From Rosistilla carotiformis (GTDB lineage Bacteria; Planctomycetota; Planctomycetia; Pirellulales; Pirellulaceae), in assembly GCF_007753095.1 (NCBI RefSeq), contig NZ_CP036348.1, forward strand, positions 4,937,411-5,001,410: DNA of 64,000 nucleotides. Direction: 5' to 3'. Under the pieces are notes generated by a model that was given only the letters and a program-made list of their open reading frames with translations, was not told where the DNA came from and did no database searches. Numbering within the stretch: the stretch's first letter is position 1; each line of letters starts with the position of its first letter. Of this stretch, positions 1 through 8,547 are shown piece by piece. Position numbers and translations under genes: made by a program.

Positions 1-1755
1 GGTCGGCGTCGTAAAGACCAGACTGCCACTGGCGTCGCGAGCCTGGCGCAGCGAACCGAGCAAGCCCTCCTCCTCGTCTCCCGCACCGTACAAAACGGCC
101 AAGGTCGAGACCATTACCTCGCGAGCGGCAAACGAATTGATCACTCCCACGCTCAATCGCCAATCGTAGCCCAGCGGTGCAAAGGCGGGTTGGATGAACT
201 TACCCATCCGGCCAGCGATCGAATATTCGCTCTGCGCCTGAGCCAACATCGTGTCGTAGGCGTCGGCGTCGCCGGTCGCCTCGACTTGACTCAGCTGATC
301 CTGCCAGCTGGTCGGCAGCATCTCAGGAGTCGCTTTGGGATAGGTGGCCAACACCCAGAGGACCAACGAGAAGACTAAGATCGTCGTTCCCGCCTTGCGA
401 ACAAACAGACGCGATTGATCCAGGCTGGTCGTCAACGCATTGCGCAGCGACGGCAGGCGATAGGGTGGCAGTTCGATCACCAACGGTTTCGTTTTGCCCG
501 GCAAAATGGTGCGTCGGAAAACGAAACTGATCGCCAAAGCGCCGATGATGGCGATTGCATATGCCGCGGCAAACGTCAGCCCCGCCAAGACGGCGTTGTC
601 AGGGAACATCAACGCCACGACCATCGCAAAGACGGGCAGGCGAGCCGAACAGGTCATCAAAGGAATGATCAGGATCGTGTTCAATCGGTCGCGGCGATCA
701 TCGATCACGCGGCTGGACATGATCGCGGGAATCGCACACGCGTGCGCGGCCAGGAAGGGAACAAACGCTTTGCCCGGCAGACCAACACGATACATCAAGC
801 GGTCCATCACAAAAGCGGCTCGCGCAAGATATCCCGAATCTTCCAACAGCGTGATCATAAAGAAGAGGATGAAGATCTGCGGCAGGAAGACCAACATGCC
901 TCCCACGCCACCGATCAATCCTTCGGTGATCAGATCGCGGAAATCGCCTTCGGGCAGAAAGCCGCCGACCAGTTCCGACGTGGAGGCGAACATGCCGTCC
1001 AACCAATCCATCGGGAACGAGGCTAACCAGAAGATCAACATGAACACGACCGCCATCAACGTGGCAAAGCAGGCGAGCCCCACCCAGCGATGCGTGACGA
1101 TCCGGTCGATTTTTTCATTGGTATAGGTCCGCGCGGTCTGTTCCCCTTGCACGCTGCGACGGGTCAGGTCGGTTGCCCAGCGGAAGCGACTGGAATATTG
1201 GCATCCGCTGCATCCAGCGCACGCGGCCGCACTGCCGCACGTGCCGGCAACCGGTTGTTTCACCAACGCGTTCAACTTGTTCAACAATTCGTCCAGGTTG
1301 CGACCGTGCCGGGCCGCAATCGGGACGACTTCGCATCCCAGTTCTTCGCTCAACTGCTCGACACTGATCTCCAGCCCATTGGCTTCGGCTTCGTCGATCA
1401 TATTGAGTGCGACGATCGTCGGTCGGCCAAGTTCCAGGATCTGGCTGCCGAAGACGAGGTTGCGGGTCAACTGCGTCGCATCCAAAACCAACACGATCAC
1501 ATCGGGGATTGCTTTGTCCCCCAATTTTCCCATCAACGCATCGCGCGTCACTTCTTCCTCGGGACTGATCCCTTCGAGACTGTAAGCTCCCGGCAGATCG
1601 ACCAATTGATGGACTTCGCCCTCCAACACGATCGTCGCTTGGCGATGATCGACCGTCGTGCCTGGGAAGTTTGCCGTTTTGGCGCGCAATCCCGTCAACG
1701 AATTAAAGAGCGTTGTCTTCCCGGCGTTGGGGTTTCCGACCAAAGCGATCGACAT
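1..1755 (-). CDS. feoB: Ferrous iron transport protein B (FeoB), C-terminus cut off by window edge
   Basis: Large GTPase-coupled membrane permease that imports Fe(II) across the inner membrane. The reading frame stays open to the window edge, so about 585 residues are visible and the C-terminus is missing (the family is usually 650-800 aa). The P-loop GNPNAGKT is at residues 7-14 counted from the ATG at 1755, followed by a G-protein domain and then hydrophobic permease segments in the part nearest the window edge. The start is uncertain: an in-frame GTG at 1812 would add 19 residues and leave a shorter gap after feoA. feoA lies immediately upstream on the same strand, so the two form a feoAB operon, probably under the Fur-like site at 2301-2315. 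Family assignment is secure; only the start and the unseen C-terminus are open. Confidence 0.93.
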   Translation of the reverse strand, partial: MSIALVGNPNAGKTTLFNSLTGLRAKTANFPGTTVDHRQATIVLEGEVHQLVDLPGAYSLEGISPEEEVTRDALMGKLGDKAIPDVIVLVLDATQLTRNLVFGSQILELGRPTIVALNMIDEAEANGLEISVEQLSEELGCEVVPIAARHGRNLDELLNKLNALVKQPVAGTCGSAAACAGCSGCQYSSRFRWATDLTRRSVQGEQTARTYTNEKIDRIVTHRWVGLACFATLMAVVFMLIFWLASFPMDWLDGMFASTSELVGGFLPEGDFRDLITEGLIGGVGGMLVFLPQIFILFFMITLLEDSGYLARAAFVMDRLMYRVGLPGKAFVPFLAAHACAIPAIMSSRVIDDRRDRLNTILIIPLMTCSARLPVFAMVVALMFPDNAVLAGLTFAAAYAIAIIGALAISFVFRRTILPGKTKPLVIELPPYRLPSLRNALTTSLDQSRLFVRKAGTTILVFSLVLWVLATYPKATPEMLPTSWQDQLSQVEATGDADAYDTMLAQAQSEYSIAGRMGKFIQPAFAPLGYDWRLSVGVINSFAAREVMVSTLAVLYGAGDEEEGLLGSLRQARDASGSLVFTTPT

Positions 1756-1878
1756 GGACGCTTGGGATGTCTGCCCCAGGACGGGCAACGGAATCGAAGT
1801 CGCTTCAGACACGTGGCAGTCCAAATCGAAGGGTTTTGATGGTGGGGGCAAATACTGGAGCAAGCATCGCGATGGTCG

Positions 1879-2157
1879 CTACAACGCGGCGCCGGCGGCG
1901 ACCGGTTCGTCTTCGATCATCACATGCGCAGCGATCCGTCGCGAGATACCGATCCGCGTTCCGGCGGACGCCAAAATCAGCGGGTCGCCATTTTGGACGA
2001 CTTCAACCGTCATCCCTGGGCAGATCCCCAGCGTCCGAATCCGAATCGAATCTTCATCCGATAGATTGAATCGCAGAACCATCCCCGATGAATTGGCTGG
2101 TAAATCAGCCAGCGAACGTGCATGCATTGCGTATCTCAACGAAAGAAGGAGTGCCAA
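1879..2157 (-). CDS. feoA: FeoA family small SH3-like protein
   Basis: Small cytoplasmic protein that accompanies FeoB in ferrous iron uptake; in the family it is an SH3-like barrel that acts on the FeoB G-domain. 92 residues from the ATG at 2157. The sequence has the FeoA pattern: an N-terminal LADLPANSSGMVLRF strand, RIRTLGICPGMTVEVV in the middle, then DPLILASAGTRIGISRRIA near the C-terminus. A start at the internal ATG (2127) would give about 82 residues, also normal for FeoA. It ends 66-123 nt before feoB, depending on which feoB start is used. The gene order feoA-feoB is typical. No unusual residues were seen. Confidence 0.92.
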   Translation of the reverse strand: MALLLSLRYAMHARSLADLPANSSGMVLRFNLSDEDSIRIRTLGICPGMTVEVVQNGDPLILASAGTRIGISRRIAAHVMIEDEPVAAGAAL

Positions 2158-2300
2158 GTCGGTGAACGGCTGCTCGCCGCGATGGCTTCTCGAAACTTAA
2201 GGTAGGTCGCCCAAACGTCCAACATCTATTGCCAGACGCCGCCGACAGGATGGGTATCGAACACATTCGAGCAAGCCAGCCTCAACGCCGCCACGCTAGA

Positions 2301-2315
2301 TGAGAATCGATATCA
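2301..2315. promoter_or_regulatory. Candidate Fur box upstream of feoAB
   Basis: The 15-mer TGAGAATCGATATCA matches the classical 7-1-7 Fur consensus (TGATAAT-N-ATTATCA) at 11 of 14 informative positions. It lies 143 bp upstream of the feoA ATG, in the otherwise gene-free stretch 2158-2462. Fur control of feoAB is common in bacteria; that this planctomycete's Fur uses the same motif is an inference. I could not place a convincing -35/-10 pair next to it. Confidence 0.45.
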
Positions 2316-2462
2316 ATATGCTATCCGCGACGCGTCGGATGTTCAAGACCTCGCGGCACCGAACGCCGCCCGCGGATCTCCCGTGGTTGCGGATTTCCAG
2401 CCGATTGCGACAATGAAGGATCGTTATGTAGTCTGCCGCCCTGAACGCTGGAAGCTGTCTTT

Positions 2463-3137
2463 ATGTCGTCTGCCGTCGGAAAAGGATCAAGCTTAATTGA
2501 TCCAACCTTTCTTTTTGAGTTTTCCGTCGCACTCAAACGAGCGCCGTTGAAGTGGGGCAAGACCGGCGTTCGCCTGGATGAAAGCTATCGCATTCCCGCG
2601 TTTGGCACGCTCGCAGGTCGGCCGCACTATGCCGATCTCCGCATGGGATGGAACGAAAACGGGATCGGTTTTCGCGTCGAGGTCGTCGGCAAAGCTCAAA
2701 TGCCTTGGTGCCGCGAAGCCCGCGTCGAAGAGAGCGATGGGCTGCATCTGTATATCGACACGCGCAACTCACCCGGCATCCACCGCGCCAATCGCTACTG
2801 CCATCAATTTGCCTTTTTGCCGATGGGTGCGAGCGTAAAACGGGATCAACCCGTCGCTCGAATGCTCAATATCCATCGAGCTCGCGAACTGCCCACGCCG
2901 GTCGATTCCGATGCGTTGCAGGTTCACAGCACGCTGAAAAAGCACGGCTACGAAATGAGCGGCTTGATCCCAGCCAAGGGACTCACCGGATACGACCCCA
3001 GCGAATACCCACGGATTAGTTTGTGGTACGCGATCGTCGACCGCGAGATCGGCTGGCAAACGCTCTCTCTTGGCCCCGAATACCCGTGCCAAGAAGATCC
3101 CACGCTCTGGGCAACTGCCGAACTGGCGAAAGACTAA
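2463..3137 (+). CDS. Conserved hypothetical protein with CBM9-like (DOMON-type) beta-sandwich domain
   Basis: 224 residues from an ATG with a GGAAG ribosome-binding site about 9 nt upstream. No signal peptide or membrane segment is visible, so it is probably cytoplasmic. The central stretch (about residues 60-130), with the motif ESDGLHLYIDTRNSPGIHRA and then a conserved HQFAFLP segment, resembles the CBM9-like/DOMON sandwich in which a D-x-[VL]-x-[IV]-x-[IL]-D pattern is diagnostic. Such stand-alone domains occur in planctomycetes with no assigned role. It stands alone between feoA (divergent) and the lipoprotein gene (convergent). Carbohydrate binding is only an inference from the fold; no catalytic residues were recognised. 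Confidence 0.6.
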   Translation: MSSAVGKGSSLIDPTFLFEFSVALKRAPLKWGKTGVRLDESYRIPAFGTLAGRPHYADLRMGWNENGIGFRVEVVGKAQMPWCREARVEESDGLHLYIDTRNSPGIHRANRYCHQFAFLPMGASVKRDQPVARMLNIHRARELPTPVDSDALQVHSTLKKHGYEMSGLIPAKGLTGYDPSEYPRISLWYAIVDREIGWQTLSLGPEYPCQEDPTLWATAELAKD

Positions 3138-3264
3138 CAGCGCCACCAGCCCGCCGAAGCTGTGCGTTAAAGCGACGGTGGGCACGCGACACTCTCGAAT
3201 TCGCCTTCCGTACGGTAAGTGCGAGTCAAACTGCACCTCGTGCAACGTCACTTGCCCACCGAGG

Positions 3265-3322
3265 CTACAAAATCGTCAACGGGTTGCGGCGTTCTTCCCC
3301 CATTGCCGCCGACGTGGTTGCT
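3265..3322 (-). pseudogene. Remnant resembling the 3' end of the U32 peptidase gene
   Basis: Read on the minus strand, this segment ends in EERRNPLTIL-stop, the same last ten residues as the U32 protein at 5393-7915. At nucleotide level 25 of 27 bases over the last nine codons match. A second block encoding SN-x-VG at the same relative place matches 14 of 15 bases, but the interval between the blocks differs and shifts frame. No open frame continues upstream, so it cannot be a working gene. It may be a gene-end duplication or the scar of a recombination event. Confidence 0.5.
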
Positions 3323-3374
3323 AGATCCGCCGGATCGTTCGCGCCACGTCGAGGCAGGAACGATCCCATGAAAT

Positions 3375-3389
3375 GGAGAGAGCCTCTCC
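3375..3389 (-). terminator. Short hairpin at the end of the lipoprotein gene
   Basis: GGAGAG and CTCTCC form a 6-bp perfect stem with a 3-nt loop, immediately after the stop codon of the minus-strand lipoprotein gene. There is no T-tract, so terminator function is only suggested by its position. Confidence 0.3.
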
Positions 3390-3390
3390 G

Positions 3391-3849
3391 CTACGGCTTG
3401 CTGAACAGTTCAAATTGAAGCGGATCGTTTGATTCCGGTTTCACCTCTGCCGTCAATCCGCTGGTAATGGCGTCGGCGTATCGTGTTGGGATGAGCGATT
3501 TATCCGACGGAGGCTCAGGAGCTTCGGGGTCGAACGGAACGACTTCCATCGCCTGGACACCGACCTTGTAAGAACCTGGTTTTACCCCATCGTTCGGCTC
3601 AAACGTACGCAATTGAAAGGTACCATCGGCGCCGATTTGGCCAAAGGCAACCTGACCGGTCGTCCCCTTGGATGTGTCGGGAATAAATTCAACCGTCCCC
3701 GTCTGCAACGGTTCACCATCGATGGTCACCTTGCCCGAGACCGGGATCAGCCCAGGATGCCCCGAAGGACCACACCCCACCAGCGCAAAACAACAGGTCG
3801 CCACGACACAAACATCGAGCCAAGTTTTAGACAAGCGTTCTATTCTCAT
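3391..3849 (-). CDS. Planctomycete lipoprotein with carboxypeptidase-regulatory-like beta-sandwich
   Basis: 152 residues. An N-terminal signal with lipobox FALVGC (Cys at about residue 26) predicts lipid anchoring. The mature part opens with the pattern VSGKVTIDGEPLQTGTVEFIP, the start of a transthyretin/carboxypeptidase-regulatory-like fold, and later has KPGSYKVGVQA. Proteins of this kind are abundant in planctomycetes and usually sit downstream of a DUF1559 gene, as here (137 bp after the gene at 3987-4955). The same pair occurs at 34643-36167 on the other strand. The molecular role is unknown; a cell-surface or periplasmic structural role is likely. Confidence 0.75.
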   Translation of the reverse strand: MRIERLSKTWLDVCVVATCCFALVGCGPSGHPGLIPVSGKVTIDGEPLQTGTVEFIPDTSKGTTGQVAFGQIGADGTFQLRTFEPNDGVKPGSYKVGVQAMEVVPFDPEAPEPPSDKSLIPTRYADAITSGLTAEVKPESNDPLQFELFSKP

Positions 3850-3986
3850 TATCGATTCAATTGCAATAGGTTAAAGTGCGCAAAATACCGACTGGCAGTT
3901 CGTTGTCCACGAACTGCCAGCAACGGTTTACTCATGATTTCCATACCGATTGTCAAGCAAGTGACAACGTGAGGCTGCACGCTCCG

Positions 3987-4955
3987 CTACCAGGGCGCGA
4001 CCGTTTCGTTCCCGCCCTTTGTGCTGATGGCGCGCCAAGTGAGGATATCGACCGTCTCCGCAGCGAACCGAACGCTTCCATCGGCCATCACGATTTGGAC
4101 CCCGCCTGGATGCTGAGAACTAAATGGCAACAAAGTCCAATCGTTCGCTTGATTGCCGGTATAGGGCGTCAATTGGTTGGGTCCATACCGCGTGCCCCGT
4201 GTCGAGCCACTACCTTCCAAATAGATCCCGCCCACCCAAGGACTCCAGCGCGAGTTGACTTTCCAGGTGGACCAACCGATATCCTTCATAATCGTCGGCC
4301 GAAATTCGGCATACATCATGGTATTCGTGGTGCCATCGATGACATCTGCCATCCGAGTCTTACTGTTCGCGAAGAACATCCCGTAGCGACTCGAATCGCC
4401 CAGAGTCGTCGTCGACTTAAAATTCTGATGCCCGGTCGGATGATAGCCGCCAACAGCTAAGTAGTTACTGATCACAGCATCGAATGATGGATTCGAGCCA
4501 CCATATTGATAGAACTGGTCCTTACCCGATTCCTCTCCGGCATACGAAGGACACAGATAGGCATCGATCCGTGTCGCGGCAATCTTGTGGTTCACTGGAG
4601 CGCAAAAACTGACGTTGAAGTCGACCTGATCGTACAACGGCCCTTGCTCGATGTAGGGCAAGATGTGAACCAACGGTCCAAATTTGTTATCCAAATCGGT
4701 CGACGACGATGTGAAAGCGGTTCCAATACTTCCTGGAGGAAATCGCAGGTGCGTGTCGTGGTAGTTGTGCATCGCCAAACCAATCTGCTTCAGATTGTTA
4801 GAGCATTGCATTCGCCGAGCGGCCTCACGCGCCGCTTGGACCGCCGGCAACAGCAGCCCCACCAAGATCCCGATGATCGCAATCACTACCAACAGTTCAA
4901 CCAGCGTAAAACCCTGCGATCGCAGGCCGCCGTTCGATTTCAATCGATTTATCAT
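3987..4955 (-). CDS. DUF1559 pseudopilin-like protein
   Basis: 322 residues from an ATG preceded by GGAG. The N-terminus carries a type IV pilin-like cleavage/methylation motif (GFTLVELLVVIAIIGIL) after a short basic leader, then AAREAARRMQC and the NLKQIGLAMHNYHDT motif typical of DUF1559. The C-terminal part ends with the family signature HPGGVQIVMADGSVRF. In the family the pilin-like helix would insert in the inner membrane and the C-terminal domain face the periplasm; no function is established. Probably co-transcribed with the downstream lipoprotein gene. Two other DUF1559 genes in this window share the N-terminal helix almost exactly. Confidence 0.88.
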   Translation of the reverse strand: MINRLKSNGGLRSQGFTLVELLVVIAIIGILVGLLLPAVQAAREAARRMQCSNNLKQIGLAMHNYHDTHLRFPPGSIGTAFTSSSTDLDNKFGPLVHILPYIEQGPLYDQVDFNVSFCAPVNHKIAATRIDAYLCPSYAGEESGKDQFYQYGGSNPSFDAVISNYLAVGGYHPTGHQNFKSTTTLGDSSRYGMFFANSKTRMADVIDGTTNTMMYAEFRPTIMKDIGWSTWKVNSRWSPWVGGIYLEGSGSTRGTRYGPNQLTPYTGNQANDWTLLPFSSQHPGGVQIVMADGSVRFAAETVDILTWRAISTKGGNETVAPW

Positions 4956-5392
4956 CTGGCAATCTCCGAATGGTCGAGTGCTCGCAGCGCGAACCCTCCA
5001 CCAAACTCATACATTGTTAAACCAAGCTAACAGTGAACTCCAATGCGCTACATTTCGATCGAATATCGCATCGACAACGCGCGAGATCTAATTTCCGAAC
5101 CTGCAGCGGTTCAATCGGAGCACCGTTTTGCGGAAAGATAATTGACACACACAAACTGACTTGGGTGCCAGATTACACATGAAGAAGGGTGAATCTACAG
5201 ATTTCCCGCAAACCCTTCAAGTTACCATGATAAACAAACCAAACCGGCCCGCACAAATGATCCCCTTCACAGTAACACTGCCGATATATAGACAGCCAAA
5301 CCATGGTAAACTACACACCCTGTATGCCCAACAATTCAAGTGTTGAGTTTTCCTAAGTAGTGATGTAGGGCAGAGCTTCTGTCGTACGCGAT
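4956..5392. other. Gene-free stretch of about 440 bp
   Basis: Relatively AT-rich DNA between the DUF1559 gene start and the end of the U32 gene. It should contain the DUF1559 promoter (minus strand). No convincing -10/-35 pair, RNA gene or repeat was recognised; a TTGACA at 5142-5147 has no matching -10 at normal spacing. Confidence 0.5.
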
Positions 5393-7915
5393 TTAGAGAA
5401 TCGTCAGTGGGTTGCGGCGTTCTTCGAGAGTGCCTCGGGTGACGCCGACGCGGTTGCTGGCTCGCAATTGCGTCCAGACCTCTTTGCCCGTCACCTCGCC
5501 GCGCAACAACTGTTGATACAGTTCGATCGTCCGCGCGATCTCGGGCCCCGTCTCTTCCAACAGCTCGATCCGCATCGCCGCGACGCCGGCGGAGATCAGC
5601 GACGGGACGATCTCTGCGGCGCTCTGAGCCGCCGCATTGAAGAGTGTATTGCGGCAAGCGACGTCGGCTTGCAGCGGATGTTCCATCCCCGCCCGATCGC
5701 GCAAGTGAACGACATGCCGGTCGCATGGCCTGCCACAGTTGGTCTTGTTGGTTCCCGGTGACAGCACGCTGCAGAAGACACAATGCTCCATGTGGAACAT
5801 CGGCATGTGTTGGTGCACGACGATCTCCAACCATCCGCTCGGAACCGCTTCGATCAGTTCGGTCAATTGCTGCCGATTCAGATCGTACGACGGAGTGATC
5901 CGCGTCGCTCCTTGTGCGATCAAATGATCGGCGGAGATTTCATTGGTCGCGTTCAGCGAAAAGTCGGCGATCACTGGGAAGCCTTCGTTGCGATAATATC
6001 GCAGGCCGGCCAAATTGCGAACCAGGTAGCCGTCGGGCTGATGGCGTCGCATCGCGCGGAACAGCCCGAATTCGTCGGGCTTCTGAATCCGCGGCGTCGC
6101 CAGCACGATCCTGGCTTCGGCCTGCCGCGCCATCGCCACCGCACCGCGATACTCGCGGATGTCGTGGAAATCGGCATACAGATCCCGCATCCCGGCGTCG
6201 ATCGCCGACTGCATCTGGTCCATCGTGCGACATAAAATGTGCAGCGTCGGCACGCGGCCCGCTTCGCTCGCTGCTGCGGCTTGCGTTTTCGAAACACTCT
6301 GCTGCAGATCGGCCAGCGCCGATTCGCAGTACCGCCGCGGCGGCCGCGCGATCGCTTGAGCTTCCAGCGCCGCGACCAGTTCGCGTCGCAACCGTCCCAA
6401 CACGCTCAGCGGCAACATTGGACGGCCGACGATCTTGGCCGAGAGCGCCGTCAATTCAAACGCGGTCCCGCCCATCCGCCCCAACTGGGCGTGAAGCGTT
6501 GCTTCGTCGATCGGATGCTTGCGAGCTTCGACCATCGCTTGGTCCGATTCGATTTCGACCGGTGCCATGCCAGCCGCTTCGGCGACGACGCGCAGCGGTT
6601 GATCGACTGCGGCTGTCACGCGCAAACGCAGCGGACGCCGGCGGACCGGATCGGTTTGCGAATAGCTTCGCTTGAGCTTCTGGTTCAGCTTCGGATCATC
6701 GGTCTTCCACATCGCTTGGCCCGGTTCCAGCAGATCGAAATCGATCGCTCCGGTTCCGAACTGCAGTTCGACTCGCGAAGGATCCTCGCGATCCAACGCG
6801 CGGACATCGAACAGCCGTCCGCCCTGTTCGGCTTGCTGATCCCGATCGCCATCGAAGACGACCCCATCGCCGCGATTCAGCGGGATCTCCGCGTCGACGA
6901 TCACGCCGCGACGATTCGTTGCGATCACCGTTCCCGCCCGGACGCCACGCTTAGCGGAACTCTGCCCGGGGACCAAACGCTTGTGCTCGCAACCCTCCAA
7001 CCAGCCCGGCGAGAAGCCGCGCGAAAAGGAAAGCTCCATCTCGCGGACTTCGGTCTCGGTCAGATGGACCGCGCGGCCTGCCATCGCGTCGTCGATCGCC
7101 TTGCGATAATGCCGAACGATGTTGGCGACATATTCGGGCGTCTTCAATCGCCCTTCGATTTTTAGCGAACAGACGCCGGCATCGATCAGGTCGGGGATCA
7201 ACGCGTATCCCGCCAGATCCTGAGGACTCAACAGATACTTCTGGTCGCCCAGATCGCGGTCCTGGCCATCGACGATCAGCTCGTACGGCAGACGACAGGC
7301 TTGCGCGCACTGGCCGCGATTGGCACTGCGGCCCCCCAGCGATTCGCTGGTCAGGCACTGGCCGGAATAGGCGACGCATAACGCGCCGTGAATGAAACAC
7401 TCCAACGGCATCGTCGTCTTCTGAGCGATCGCCTTGATCTCGCGGACCGACAGTTCGCGGCCGACGACCACGCGTTCGATCCCCAGCGATTCGATCTCGT
7501 CGATGCATTGGGCGCTGGTCATCGTCATCTGCGTCGACGCGTGGATCGGCAGGTCGGGAACCAGTTGCCGGACCAAGCGAACCAAGCCGAGATCTTGCAC
7601 CAGGACGGCGTCGACGTTGGCGTCGGAGATCTGTCGCAACAGGTCGGCGATCGCCGGCAGTTCGCTGGGAAAAATCAGCGTGTTCAGGGTGACGTAGCCC
7701 GCCAGTCCGCGGCTGTGCAGCAGATCCATCACCTCAGGCAAATCGGCGGGGCCAAAATTATGGGCCCGAGCCCGGGCGTTGAATCCACAGTCGAGGCCGA
7801 AGTAGACAGCATCGGCACCGTTTTCGATCGCCGCGCGAACGCAATCGATGTCGCCCGCCGGAGCAAGCAGTTCGGGAGGCAGGGGCGATGGGCGATCGAG
7901 CGATGAGGTGGACAA
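5393..7915 (-). CDS. Peptidase U32 family protein with DUF3656-type extension
   Basis: 840 residues from a TTG start (no ATG gives a better N-terminus). The N-terminal half has the U32 core: ELLAPAGDIDCVRAAIENGA near residue 14, then CFIHGALCVAYSGQCLTS and NRGQCAQACRLPYEL near residues 170-215, with the clustered cysteines conserved in the family. The second half matches the collagenase-like extension found in long U32 proteins. It includes two more Cys-rich segments (HMEHCVFC and TNCGRPCDRH, about residues 690-720). Long U32 members include RlhA, which hydroxylates 23S rRNA; others act in prephenate-dependent or ubiquinone hydroxylation. Which role applies here cannot be read from sequence. 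The last ten residues recur as a fragment at 3265-3322. Confidence 0.85.
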   Translation of the reverse strand: MSTSSLDRPSPLPPELLAPAGDIDCVRAAIENGADAVYFGLDCGFNARARAHNFGPADLPEVMDLLHSRGLAGYVTLNTLIFPSELPAIADLLRQISDANVDAVLVQDLGLVRLVRQLVPDLPIHASTQMTMTSAQCIDEIESLGIERVVVGRELSVREIKAIAQKTTMPLECFIHGALCVAYSGQCLTSESLGGRSANRGQCAQACRLPYELIVDGQDRDLGDQKYLLSPQDLAGYALIPDLIDAGVCSLKIEGRLKTPEYVANIVRHYRKAIDDAMAGRAVHLTETEVREMELSFSRGFSPGWLEGCEHKRLVPGQSSAKRGVRAGTVIATNRRGVIVDAEIPLNRGDGVVFDGDRDQQAEQGGRLFDVRALDREDPSRVELQFGTGAIDFDLLEPGQAMWKTDDPKLNQKLKRSYSQTDPVRRRPLRLRVTAAVDQPLRVVAEAAGMAPVEIESDQAMVEARKHPIDEATLHAQLGRMGGTAFELTALSAKIVGRPMLPLSVLGRLRRELVAALEAQAIARPPRRYCESALADLQQSVSKTQAAAASEAGRVPTLHILCRTMDQMQSAIDAGMRDLYADFHDIREYRGAVAMARQAEARIVLATPRIQKPDEFGLFRAMRRHQPDGYLVRNLAGLRYYRNEGFPVIADFSLNATNEISADHLIAQGATRITPSYDLNRQQLTELIEAVPSGWLEIVVHQHMPMFHMEHCVFCSVLSPGTNKTNCGRPCDRHVVHLRDRAGMEHPLQADVACRNTLFNAAAQSAAEIVPSLISAGVAAMRIELLEETGPEIARTIELYQQLLRGEVTGKEVWTQLRASNRVGVTRGTLEERRNPLTIL

Positions 7916-8115
7916 GGTAGATTTTTGCGGTTGGGGAACAGAGGCGTGGGAGGCTCGACAAACGCAGCCTCATCGCACTCTCGCATTGTAGCGTACGTTC
8001 AACTTTTTAGCCCGACCGCACTTTCCCCGTTTTGACACCTCCGGGCTGGAAACCTGCCTGCACGTGGTATCATCACCCGCACGAAAACGAATTGTTTCCC
8101 ACCGGACCGCAACCG

Positions 8116-8547
8116 ATGAAAACGGCCACTCGCCATCGACTGCTCTATTGGTACCTGCTGCTGTTTGGCGGCGTCGTCTTTTCCGCCTTCTTCGCGGCCG
8201 CGATGCCTGGATCGTGGATGATCGCGACAGCGGAATTCTTTGAAATCGACGGCTTCCCCGACCACCGGCTCACCTGGTACCTGGCTCGGCACCTGTCGGT
8301 GGTCTACGGAATGCTAGGCGTCGCGGTCCTGGAACTGGCCCGCGACCTGCCGCGATACCGAGCGTTGGTGTTGAAGCTCGGCTGGGGGATCGTTGTCCTG
8401 GGCGGTTTGCAATGGTGGGTCGACCTAGCGACCGGCATGCCCGCGATCTGGACTTATGGAGAAGCGATCAGCACCGCCGCTGGCGGCGCTGTCATCGTCT
8501 ATCTGGCTCGCGGCTCCGAAGAGCCGCCCGCCGACGTCGACTACTGA
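8116..8547 (+). CDS. Small integral membrane protein of unknown function
   Basis: 143 residues if translation begins at the ATG at 8116. A longer frame from 8032 exists, but its extra 28 residues look untranslated. Four hydrophobic stretches are visible: residues about 10-32 (YWYLLLFGGVVFSAFFAA), 58-78, 86-106 (LVLKLGWGIVVLGGLQWWV) and 118-133. No family was recognised. It is divergent from the U32 gene and its last 7 bp overlap the 3' end of glgX on the other strand. A four-helix membrane protein is all that can be claimed. Confidence 0.6.
   Translation: MKTATRHRLLYWYLLLFGGVVFSAFFAAAMPGSWMIATAEFFEIDGFPDHRLTWYLARHLSVVYGMLGVAVLELARDLPRYRALVLKLGWGIVVLGGLQWWVDLATGMPAIWTYGEAISTAAGGAVIVYLARGSEEPPADVDY

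Noticed and set aside
5142-5170. TTGACA at 5142 as a plus-strand promoter
   Set aside because: No -10-like hexamer occurs at 16-18 bp spacing and no plus-strand gene follows.
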